From an uncultured Flavobacteriaceae bacterium (GTDB lineage Bacteria > Bacteroidota > Bacteroidia > Flavobacteriales > Flavobacteriaceae), in assembly GCA_947497245.1 (NCBI GenBank), contig CANMFO010000003.1:558001-622000 (forward strand): a stretch of DNA of 64,000 nt, read 5' to 3'. The stretch's first letter is position 1; each line of letters begins with the position of its first letter. Below the pieces are notes generated by a model. The model had not been told where the DNA came from. It was given only the letters and a program-made list of their open reading frames with translations, and ran no database searches. Below are positions 45,997-53,897 of this stretch, in pieces. The translations under genes were made by a program, and so were the position numbers.

Positions 45997-47091
45997 ATGA
46001 AAAACATGGCCAGGCTTAGCATTTTTGTCTTTTTGATGGGCGCTATGTGCTATGGACAGACCGTATATGAGTATTCTCAGCCAAAAGAGCGCGATGATGG
46101 ATGGAAAACCAACAATTTGCGATCACAAAAAGTGGATACAACCCGGATATATCAGTTATTTGGCCAGGTACTGAACGGAAAAAATAAACTGCACAGTGTG
46201 CTATTGGTACAAAATGGGCAACTGATTATCGAGGAATATTTTAACAAAAATTCGGTGGACAAGTTGCACGACCTTCGTTCCACGACCAAGAGCATACGAT
46301 CGATTTTGATGGGAATAGCAATTGACAAGGGATTTGTGGCTCAGATCGACGACCCGATATCAAAATATCTCAAAAAGCCGGTCCCTGCCAAAAATATGGA
46401 CAAGGGAAAGGAAAAAATTACCATCAAACATCTTTTGACCATGTCGAGCGGGCTGGATTGCAATGACTGGGACAAAAAATCAGCAGGACAGGAGGACAGA
46501 GTTTATAAAAAGAAGGATTGGCTTCAGTATACACTGGATTTGCCCATGGTCAATGAACCGGGAACGGTCTCGAACTATTGTTCCATGGGAGTGGTCCTCC
46601 TTGCAGAAATAATAAGTCAGACTTCCGGGATGACCATCGACAAGTTCGCTGAGCGACATTTGTTCGACCATTTGGGCATTGCCGACCTAAGTTGGGGGCA
46701 TACTTCCGACAAAAAGGTCATCCCGTCCGGGAAAAGATTGTATATGACCTCCCGCGATATGGCCAAAATTGGACAATTGGTGCTGAACCGGGGAAAGTGG
46801 AACGAAAAACAAATTGTTTCCGAGAAATGGATCGTGGAATCAACTACGCCCAAAACCAAAATTACGGGAATGGATTATGGGTATTTATGGTGGAACATTC
46901 CTTTTAGAACAAACAACAAAGAGTTTGTAGCTAAGGTAGCGACCGGAAACGGCGGGCAGTACATCATGATTTTTCCTGAATTGGATTTGGTTGCCGTATT
47001 TACAGGAGGGGCGTATAATTCACAAGAGGACAAATTGCCCTTTGCGATTATGAAGGACATATTCCTGCCAACATTCTCGGGCAAAAAATAA
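45997..47091 (+). CDS. Beta-lactamase-fold serine hydrolase (second copy)
   Basis: This 364-residue protein has a signal peptide (about residues 1-20, cleaved after CYGQ) and the SxxK motif STTK (95-98), with NYCSMG in the position of the YxN motif, so the fold is intact but the YxN Asn is replaced by Ser. The C-terminal GNGGQYI matches the KTG-like region. It lies 25 bases after a second serine hydrolase that is only distantly similar, so the two are likely not a recent tandem duplication. The substrate is unknown. Confidence 0.9.
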   Translation: MKNMARLSIFVFLMGAMCYGQTVYEYSQPKERDDGWKTNNLRSQKVDTTRIYQLFGQVLNGKNKLHSVLLVQNGQLIIEEYFNKNSVDKLHDLRSTTKSIRSILMGIAIDKGFVAQIDDPISKYLKKPVPAKNMDKGKEKITIKHLLTMSSGLDCNDWDKKSAGQEDRVYKKKDWLQYTLDLPMVNEPGTVSNYCSMGVVLLAEIISQTSGMTIDKFAERHLFDHLGIADLSWGHTSDKKVIPSGKRLYMTSRDMAKIGQLVLNRGKWNEKQIVSEKWIVESTTPKTKITGMDYGYLWWNIPFRTNNKEFVAKVATGNGGQYIMIFPELDLVAVFTGGAYNSQEDKLPFAIMKDIFLPTFSGKK

Positions 47092-47258
47092 TGGCTATCT
47101 AATTATCGAAACACTTTAACTCGACATTTATCATAGCATTGGTAGATTGTCCCTTCTGGTTTTAGTCCAAAAATCGTTCGGTTATTGAGACAGTTTTAAT
47201 AGTATGGAACGTACCATTTGAATATACTTTCAAGAAGGGAGGCCACACTCCGATTTTT

Positions 47259-48662
47259 CTATGGAGCCGGTTTGGGCAGGTTCCATTCAAGCGGTTTCCG
47301 TATTGCGCTGCAATCCAAATTCGGTTGGTGGAGAGGATCGTTCAGAAAGTCTTCGGTAATTTGGAAAAAACAGGGATTGAAGAGATTGTGGCCTTCATCC
47401 GAAAATAGGAGCCCATAACCGTTTTTTAAACGCCTTAATGCCGCTGTGGCGTTGCCAACAGGGGTAACATGATCTAGACCGCCACTTGCCATCAGTGTTG
47501 GGATTTCAGAAACCACAGCTTGGTTCTCAAGCTCTGAAGCCCTATGGGCATGCCAATTGTTCAGTAACTCCATACCGGAATCGGAAGACAATGGTAAACT
47601 GAGCGCGATTTCAGATTGCTCTAAAGATTCGACCATGGCCGCTTCGTTGTAGAAAGGAAGTTCTTCATAAATCATGACCGAAAAGTTCATGGACCAATTA
47701 ACAAGCCCGTACAAATTTTCCACACTTTTTACAACAGGCACAAGGGATTCGGTTTCCCCACCTTCCAATGCCTCGATAAGCAAGGGTATGTTGCCCATGG
47801 AATGGCGATTGTAAAGCGATAGATAGAGCAGCAACAAGGCATCTTGAGCGTTGAGCACAAAGGGTTTGCCTTTATAGTCAAAACGTAAGGGGTCGGATCG
47901 TAGTTTTTCCAATGTTTTCAACAGGCGTTCTTTTAAATTGGGGAATTGCCCATTGCAGTCCTGATTTTTCTGGCAACGCCCAAGAACGGAAAAAAGGGAA
48001 TGCTCAAAATTTCCAAAAGATTCGTTTAAATAATCCGTTTCTGGCGCAAGGATTGCGGCAAGTACGGCACTTCGTACACTGTTTGGAAAATCCCGCATTA
48101 TCGTCAACCCCAACCGAGAACCGTAAGAAACCCCAAAAAGATTCCATTTTTCATAGCCCAACGCCTTTCGTAGATCCTCAAAATCAGCGGCATTTTCTTT
48201 ACTGGTATAGCCAGCGAGATCCACACCTTTTTGTTCCATGGTTTCCTTACATTCGGATAATATGGCGTTCAGCTCCCTAATTTCACCCTCGTTGTCCAGA
48301 TCTTGTCGAATAACGGCGAACATGGCGTCCCCAATTTCGACACAATTTGCCTCTGAGGCGCCCGTCCCGCGTTGATCCATCAGTACAATATCCCTATCGT
48401 TTCTCAGCGGATGGTTTTTCCAAAACTCTTCCATGGTCAAGGTTGCCGCACCCGGGCCGCCCTGCAAATAAACGATGGGCGCCTTTAGCGAATCGGCCTT
48501 TTTTGCCTTTAACACCTTATAGACCAATTTGAGGGTCCGGGAATGGGATTTTTTCCGGTTTTCAGGGACTTCTAGAATGCCATCCACGGTTTCACTCGGT
48601 GCAGTGGTATGGCAGGCACAGAGCAGCGCGGTAAAAAATAGGATTGGGAATGAACGCACCAT
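47259..48662 (-). CDS. Alpha/beta-hydrolase lipoprotein (proline iminopeptidase-like)
   Basis: This 467-residue lipoprotein (lipobox CAC, Cys17) has an alpha/beta-hydrolase domain. The oxyanion motif is YLQGGPGAATL, followed by DQRGTGASEANC, and the nucleophile elbow is GVSYGS (around residue 177). The C-terminus (ASGGLDHVTPVGNATAAL) fits a TAP-like domain. This pattern suits tripeptidyl or prolyl aminopeptidases. It is alone on the minus strand, convergent with the serine hydrolase pair. Confidence 0.88.
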   Translation of the reverse strand: MVRSFPILFFTALLCACHTTAPSETVDGILEVPENRKKSHSRTLKLVYKVLKAKKADSLKAPIVYLQGGPGAATLTMEEFWKNHPLRNDRDIVLMDQRGTGASEANCVEIGDAMFAVIRQDLDNEGEIRELNAILSECKETMEQKGVDLAGYTSKENAADFEDLRKALGYEKWNLFGVSYGSRLGLTIMRDFPNSVRSAVLAAILAPETDYLNESFGNFEHSLFSVLGRCQKNQDCNGQFPNLKERLLKTLEKLRSDPLRFDYKGKPFVLNAQDALLLLYLSLYNRHSMGNIPLLIEALEGGETESLVPVVKSVENLYGLVNWSMNFSVMIYEELPFYNEAAMVESLEQSEIALSLPLSSDSGMELLNNWHAHRASELENQAVVSEIPTLMASGGLDHVTPVGNATAALRRLKNGYGLLFSDEGHNLFNPCFFQITEDFLNDPLHQPNLDCSAIRKPLEWNLPKPAP

Positions 48663-48895
48663 TGTTCGGATTGATTGATTCTAAAGTAAGAAAACTTTCT
48701 TCAATACAACTGTTAATTCCGGTTGGGGATGGACGTTATGGCGGTTTTGCGCGCCGTATCCCGGCTTGATGGATGCTTTGACAAGGCGGAATCGGTGTTC
48801 AAAGTAGCGGATTGCAACCACCCCATTTCCCAAGGTATGGCCCGTGTGGTTTCCAATCTACAGACAGTTGGATTTTCTTGACGGCAAAATCAAGA

Positions 48896-49459
48896 TCACT
48901 TGGGCAACCTGTTCTTTACCGTGCCTATTTGGCCCATATGATTTGCCGAGTGCTCCATAACATGGTACCACGCCCAATGATAGTTAATTTCCTCGTCTAT
49001 GCTCGATGCAAACCAGGCGTCGTCCTTTGTTTTGAGCCCGGCCAAGGTCTTTTGCCGTACCTCGTCCCATAGATCCAAGTAGTGTTGTATGGGTTTTCCT
49101 CTGAGCTTTCTTTTCGATTCCTCGTTCAGCCCTGCGCCAATTCCCAAACGTTCTTGTTCCTCTTCGGTCCATTGCCGTCCCTCCAATGTTTCTATTTGAA
49201 AATAGGCTTCTGTCGACACCAAATGCATGATGAGCGACCCGATGCTGTTTGCGTCCTTGTCATATAAAAAATCGGTTTGCGATTGGTCCAGATCTTTTAC
49301 CTGCTCGGTAATTCTACCCTTTAGGTCCTCCAACATATAGACCATAAGGCCTATTTGCGGGGAATACCCCTCAACGGGCTTCATTTTGTACTGCGCGTTC
49401 ACCTGTGAAAGTGAAAAGCATAAAATGAATAGGGCAGTAGTTTTCTTTAGAGACTTCAT
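48896..49459 (-). CDS. Exported DinB-like protein
   Basis: This 187-residue protein has a signal peptide (MKSLKKTTALFILCFSLSQ, cleaved after NAQ), and a DinB four-helix bundle with LIMHLVSTEAYF, and the late HVMEHSANHMGQIGTV that carries metal-binding His residues. DinB/YfiT proteins are metal-dependent thiol transferases or unknown enzymes, usually cytoplasmic, so export is uncommon. Start ATG at 49459 is preferred to an earlier in-frame ATG at 49489 because the signal sequence begins there. Confidence 0.85.
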   Translation of the reverse strand: MKSLKKTTALFILCFSLSQVNAQYKMKPVEGYSPQIGLMVYMLEDLKGRITEQVKDLDQSQTDFLYDKDANSIGSLIMHLVSTEAYFQIETLEGRQWTEEEQERLGIGAGLNEESKRKLRGKPIQHYLDLWDEVRQKTLAGLKTKDDAWFASSIDEEINYHWAWYHVMEHSANHMGQIGTVKNRLPK

Positions 49460-49542
49460 AGTATTATGTTTAAAATTAGTGATGTTCAATTTGATAATGA
49501 TCTTCCGGACGAAATGGAATACACTGCATTTTGCATACCCCG

Positions 49543-50763
49543 TTATTCACTTTCACCGGTAAAAAGAAATTCTTCATGGATGGTTGATTTGACCGGTATG
49601 CCGTTTTCTTGGGCCGGTATCCAGTTGGGCATGTCCTGGATGGTTCCGATCAACAGGTCGGATATGAAGTGGTGTGTTCTTGGATCACCACCCCGTCTGG
49701 ATCTGCTGCCGTCTTCTTTGACTTTGGTTACTTTTCCCTTTTCATCAATGGTGATGTCCAAGAAAAGATGGAGATTATAGCTTTTGTCTATATCATCGAA
49801 TTTATTCCCGATTCTTGCTGGAAGCACAGAGTCTATATAATGCCCCAGACCGTTCGGTGGAAATTCAGGTTTCGAAATTTGGTTTGCGACATTGCTTCGG
49901 GCCTTCGATGGAAAACTGGCCTTGGACAAAATCGTACTTCCAAAAAGCAGGGTGAGGGCAAATAGTAAAGTCAGGCCAGACCAAGGTCCCTTTCTCTCTC
50001 GATTTTTGTTCAACCTTTTGATCCTGAGGTAAATATTGGATTTATTGAACATGGGATAAAAATCAATTTTGCCCGAATTAAAGGTTGAACTCAACAAGTG
50101 CCCGCAATATTGGTCTTTCGGAATGGATTTGAGCATGTGTTTATCGGTGTCGTACTCTAAATTTCGCGACTGCCGAGATCGAAGTAAATGAACGAATGGA
50201 TTAAACCAAAACAGAATGCCCAGAAAACGCCACAAGACCATATCGATGGTGTGCATTTGACGGGCGTGATAACGCTCATGTCCATATACCGAATTGTAAA
50301 TGGTCCTTGGAAGATCGGCCGGAATTAAGATATATTTGAAGAAAGCACAGGGTTGAAAATGGGAAACGTTCACCAATCTTTCAAATTTGTGTTTCCCGGG
50401 CGGGGATTTCCCTATCAGTTGGATCATCCTGAGCATTCCGAGCGCCATTTTTATCAACCCAAAGGCAAGGCCAATAAGGTAGATCGGCACCCATATATTT
50501 TCAAAGTGGTTTTCGATGCTTTCTTCGACACTCGTGGAGTCGACCAATTTTCCCAAATTCAAAATAGTCCGATCTTCAAGGAAGTGCAATTCGTTAAGGA
50601 AATTAAACCGCAGAAAGGCCAATACATGAAGAACAAAAAGGGAATAGAAAAATAGTCTATTGCCCTTTGTGGATACATGGTTTTTTAGCAGAAGTTCATA
50701 AAGAAGAACACTTAGACCCGTGATTCCCACCACAATTACTATGGAATAGAGGTCAAGCATCAT
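49543..50763 (-). CDS. BlaR1-like M56 metallopeptidase with TonB-C-like tail
   Basis: This 406-residue protein has about four membrane helices, and a gluzincin motif HERYH (in YGHERYHARQ), typical of BlaR1/MecR1 M56 peptidases. The C-terminal 110 residues (IDEKGKVTKVKEDGS, NWIPAQENGIPVKSTI) resemble a TonB C-terminal domain rather than the penicillin-binding domain of BlaR1, which is common in Bacteroidota. It overlaps the blaI-like gene by 11 bases. A signalling peptidase that cuts BlaI is the likely role; the trigger is unknown. Confidence 0.9.
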   Translation of the reverse strand: MMLDLYSIVIVVGITGLSVLLYELLLKNHVSTKGNRLFFYSLFVLHVLAFLRFNFLNELHFLEDRTILNLGKLVDSTSVEESIENHFENIWVPIYLIGLAFGLIKMALGMLRMIQLIGKSPPGKHKFERLVNVSHFQPCAFFKYILIPADLPRTIYNSVYGHERYHARQMHTIDMVLWRFLGILFWFNPFVHLLRSRQSRNLEYDTDKHMLKSIPKDQYCGHLLSSTFNSGKIDFYPMFNKSNIYLRIKRLNKNRERKGPWSGLTLLFALTLLFGSTILSKASFPSKARSNVANQISKPEFPPNGLGHYIDSVLPARIGNKFDDIDKSYNLHLFLDITIDEKGKVTKVKEDGSRSRRGGDPRTHHFISDLLIGTIQDMPNWIPAQENGIPVKSTIHEEFLFTGESE

Positions 50764-51130
50764 TTTTGTTTTCGTTTTTTAGTTCCGACAAAATTTCATC
50801 AAGTTCTGAGATGGATATGTTGTTTGAACTTGACATGAAGCTTACGATTTCTCTAAAATCACCCCCGAAATAGTTGTTCATAATATGGGAAAGTACGCCC
50901 TTGGTGTAGTCTTCCCGTTTTATCAAGGGGAAATACCTGTGGCTTTTCCCAAAACTTTCATAGGAGACGTATCCTTTTCGCTCAAGAATCCTCATGATCG
51001 TGGAAATAGTGGAGTACGCCGGTTTTTTGCCCGGCATTTCTTCTATGACTTCCTTAACAAAAGCCTTTTCCTTTTCCCAGAGAATTTTGAGTACGGTCTC
51101 CTCTGCTTTCGTTAGTTTAATATCGTTCAT
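50753..51130 (-). CDS. BlaI/MecI/CopY-family transcriptional repressor
   Basis: This 125-residue protein has a winged helix (LTKAEETVLKILWEKEKAFVKEV, YSTISTIMRILERKGYV) and a C-terminal dimerisation helix. It begins MNDIKLTKAEE. A 14-bp palindrome ACTAAATATTTAGT lies 14 bases upstream of its start (51144-51157) and fits as operator for autorepression. It is cotranscribed with the M56 gene that overlaps its end. Confidence 0.95.
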   Translation of the reverse strand: MNDIKLTKAEETVLKILWEKEKAFVKEVIEEMPGKKPAYSTISTIMRILERKGYVSYESFGKSHRYFPLIKREDYTKGVLSHIMNNYFGGDFREIVSFMSSSNNISISELDEILSELKNENKNDA

Positions 51131-51143
51131 TCGATAAATATAA

Positions 51144-51157
51144 CTAAATATTTAGTC
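51144..51157. promoter_or_regulatory. Putative BlaI operator palindrome
   Basis: ACTAAATATTTAGT is perfectly palindromic and lies 14 bases upstream of the blaI-like start codon. It differs from the TACA-N-TGTA boxes of Gram-positive BlaI/MecI sites. Confidence 0.5.
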
Positions 51158-51284
51158 ATGACAGCTAATATATTAAAATTAACATATTTCGCCCTGGACC
51201 ATAATTTGGCTTCTTACTTTGTCCATGGCGTTGTTCCAGGGATGCACTTAAAACTATAACATATATTTTGCTTTATTTTAACTT

Positions 51285-51312
51285 TTGATAAGTAGGATTT
51301 TTCCTATATTTA
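51285..51312 (+). promoter_or_regulatory. Promoter of M57 protease gene
   Basis: TTG (51285-51287) and TATATTTA (51305-51312) lie 17 bases apart and match the Bacteroidota -33/-7 pattern with one mismatch in the -7. The start codon follows 26 bases later. Confidence 0.5.
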
Positions 51313-51338
51313 AAGTGGTAATTTAAAACTCTATATTT

Positions 51339-52418
51339 ATGAAAAAAACAATAAAACATCTATCACTTTTTATGGGTATGTCCATGGTACTTTTCTATGG
51401 GTGTACCAAGGAACATGACAATGATTTCCCCGCCGATGACGGATCGGTGCAGAAGGAAGAGGCCGTCCAAAAAGATTCGCCCATGGCCATTCAAGACCCG
51501 AACAGACAGGTTTACAATTACATAACGAGCTTGGGTTTCAGTGAGGAAGACATTTATGAGGCCACTAATAAATACATAGTGGAGGGTGATATCGCGTTCT
51601 CAAAAGACATGGTCGTTCCAGAGCCCAGGGAAAAGGGCAGTGGGCTGACCGAACATCGTTACGTTGGACCGCTGATCAACGACCCTTCGCCAACCTACGT
51701 ACGTGCCGGAACGGGCATGGCCCCGTTCATTGCACAGATCGATGCCGCCATCCTACTTTGGAACAATGCGGTCTCCGAAGTGAAGTTCATCCGAACGACA
51801 TCGCTTTCAGCCGATATCACCATTACACTTGACAACAGCTTGGACGATGGAAATGGCAACCCTCTTTGTGGGCTGGGTGAATGGCCGTCCGGTGGAGAGG
51901 CCGGGGAGGAAATATTTTATAACAATACAGAAACCGCAGTCCATAGCGGTGCGAACCTGGTCCAACAGCGGACAAGCACAATCGCCCATGAACTGGGCCA
52001 TAATGTGGGGCTTGCCCATACAAATGAAACCGCTGGGAACCATATTGGGGGAACACCTACTTCCGACGCCAATTCGATCATGAACGGAGGGACATGCGGT
52101 ACTTTGCCGGCCACACTCTCCCCGAACGATGCATTGGCCCTAAGGAAGATCTATCCCAGACTCGAACTTACCCCAAGTAGCGTTAACCTGACCTCATCGA
52201 CCATTAAGGTGGTGAATGTTCTGGGAAGTGGTGCCGTGACCGTAAGGCTTTCCGGGGACCCTGGATTGATTCTTTGGCATGGAAGTTCCTCGGGCACCTC
52301 CCTCAACATTACCGCCCCCACCACCATAGAGGTACAAAAACAATGGGGCTCGGGTTTCTCCAGGATCATGTTGGATTCGAACGGAAGCAATGTGGATATG
52401 TCCTTTGTTAGTTTTTGA
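51339..52418 (+). CDS. M57-family metalloprotease lipoprotein
   Basis: This 359-residue lipoprotein (lipobox FYGC, Cys22) has the zinc-protease motif HELGHNVGLAH (residues 225-235 region), the extended HExxHxxGxxH signature, with a SIMNG met-turn about 30 residues on. It resembles the dual-action M57 (HEIGH) family of Flavobacteriia. The C-terminal part is beta-sandwich-like (VKVVNVLGSGAVTVRLSG). It is likely surface-exposed. A promoter and a terminator enclose it, so it is monocistronic. Confidence 0.9.
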   Translation: MKKTIKHLSLFMGMSMVLFYGCTKEHDNDFPADDGSVQKEEAVQKDSPMAIQDPNRQVYNYITSLGFSEEDIYEATNKYIVEGDIAFSKDMVVPEPREKGSGLTEHRYVGPLINDPSPTYVRAGTGMAPFIAQIDAAILLWNNAVSEVKFIRTTSLSADITITLDNSLDDGNGNPLCGLGEWPSGGEAGEEIFYNNTETAVHSGANLVQQRTSTIAHELGHNVGLAHTNETAGNHIGGTPTSDANSIMNGGTCGTLPATLSPNDALALRKIYPRLELTPSSVNLTSSTIKVVNVLGSGAVTVRLSGDPGLILWHGSSSGTSLNITAPTTIEVQKQWGSGFSRIMLDSNGSNVDMSFVSF

Positions 52419-52831
52419 CCCAATGGGACGTACCCCTCTTTTTGGTACAAAAGCTTTAAAAAATTGACCCATCCAATCCCTGTCAAACACCATTGACGGG
52501 GATTTTTGTTCGTACGCCCAGCACGGGGCAAATATTGCCCCGTTCTATAAAGGCTGCACCAAATGGACATACACAGTCCCCATTTTACATTGCCGATTTG
52601 AAAATGGTCGATCGTTTCAAGGCCTTTTTTAAGATGCCCGATCCGCAGCATTTTCATCGATGCCATGGTTGATTGATGGTGGTTTTTCCATGAAAATCCA
52701 ACCATTTTCGCTATGTTTAGGGATTGGGCCGAAAAATAGGTCGCACCTCTGGAGTAAGGTATTGGTTCATTGTGTACCAAATAATAGTTTGGGCATCGGG
52801 GGATCGATTGCGAAATCAAAGTTTGGGAAAG
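52419..52831. other. Non-coding interval between M57 protease and VOC genes
   Basis: These 413 bases contain the protease terminator (52475-52507) and then sequence in which no conserved reading frame is seen. The stretch before 52832 is open in one frame but has no family features, so the VOC gene is started at 52832. Confidence 0.6.
52475..52507 (+). terminator. Terminator of M57 protease gene
   Basis: AATCCCTGTCAA pairs with TTGACGGGGAT (52493-52503), with one wobble pair and a 6-base loop, followed by TTTTG. It lies 57 bases after the stop codon. Confidence 0.75.
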
Positions 52832-53890
52832 ATGAAAAAAAAGTGGCTTGTTCGAACAGTTATTTTCTTCAGCTCCGTTTTGCTGCTCTCCGGAACCGCT
52901 TTTTGCCAAGTCGATCCAAATGCCAAGATCAGTGATTCACCGACCACCATTATTGGCTTCAACCATATAGGTCTTTCCGTTCAAAATTTACCGGAAATGG
53001 TGAAATTCTACCAAGAGGCCACGGGTTTTGAGATTGTCAAACGGGAAAAGGTGGAGCGAAGTATTAATGCGTCTTTGCTTTTAGGTATGGACACCTTGTC
53101 CTATGAAACCGTCACATTCAAGGCTCCGAACATGCTGTTGGAACTGACCCAGTACTCCAACCAACAAAATGCCCAAATCACCAAGATGCCCCCGCAAGGT
53201 CCTGGGATGACCCATACGTGTTATCAATCGCCGTCTTGGGCGTCAGGCTATGACAAATTCAAGAATTCGGGCGCGGAAGTTTTGAGCAGGGGCGAGACCC
53301 CGGTCGACCTTGGTGGATACGGAATTACCTATGCCTATGCCCATGACCCTGAGGGCAATATGTTCGAAATGGAACAATTGACCAAGGCTCGTCTGGATGA
53401 ATATGGCGTTCACGTTCCGGACAATCCCATGTGGATGACCCAGGTGGCCTTAATAAGTCCGGATATAAAAAATTTGGCCAATTTTTATAGGAAGATCTTG
53501 GAAATGAACCCCAATCGGGAAGTGGTCATTTCCGATAATCCACGGCTCGATGATATAGCCGGTATGGATGGGGTCGTACTATTTGCAAGCTGGTTCAAGA
53601 TGGATGGGCCTGGAAAAATGATAGAATTGATGCAGTATAAAAACCCTAGGACGCCAACCGTGGTTTCCAAAAGAAACCCGACCGATTTGGGCTACTCCTA
53701 TTCGTTCGAGGTCGGGGACATTCAAAAGGAATACGAGCGAATGAAGGGCTTGGGGGTGGACTTCATCAGTGCACCGGAAATATGGGGGGAGTTCTGGATG
53801 GTCTTCGCCAATGATCCCGATGGGAACGTATTTTCGCTACGTCAACCTACAAGCACGGGTTCGATGTATTCCATTAGCAATTTCAACTAA
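52832..53890 (+). CDS. Secreted two-domain VOC (glyoxalase-like) protein
   Basis: This 352-residue protein has a signal (residues 1-25) and two VOC domains. The first starts GFNHIGLSVQNLPEMVKFYQEATGFE, with HDPEGNMFEMEQ near its end; the second begins MTQVALISPDIKNLANFYRKILEM, with NDPDGNVFSLRQ. His and Glu metal positions are recognisable. VOC enzymes include glyoxalases, dioxygenases and isomerases; the exported form is uncommon and substrate unknown. The start at 52832 is chosen for the signal peptide. The quinoprotein gene starts 7 bases later, so the two are in one operon. Confidence 0.88.
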   Translation: MKKKWLVRTVIFFSSVLLLSGTAFCQVDPNAKISDSPTTIIGFNHIGLSVQNLPEMVKFYQEATGFEIVKREKVERSINASLLLGMDTLSYETVTFKAPNMLLELTQYSNQQNAQITKMPPQGPGMTHTCYQSPSWASGYDKFKNSGAEVLSRGETPVDLGGYGITYAYAHDPEGNMFEMEQLTKARLDEYGVHVPDNPMWMTQVALISPDIKNLANFYRKILEMNPNREVVISDNPRLDDIAGMDGVVLFASWFKMDGPGKMIELMQYKNPRTPTVVSKRNPTDLGYSYSFEVGDIQKEYERMKGLGVDFISAPEIWGEFWMVFANDPDGNVFSLRQPTSTGSMYSISNFN

Positions 53891-53897
53891 GCTTCGA

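Noticed and set aside
44874-47091. Tandem duplication giving a beta-lactam resistance pair
   Set aside because: The two serine hydrolases differ in catalytic surroundings (SMSK and STTK, YSG and YCS) and lack clear beta-lactamase features; they look like independent family members.
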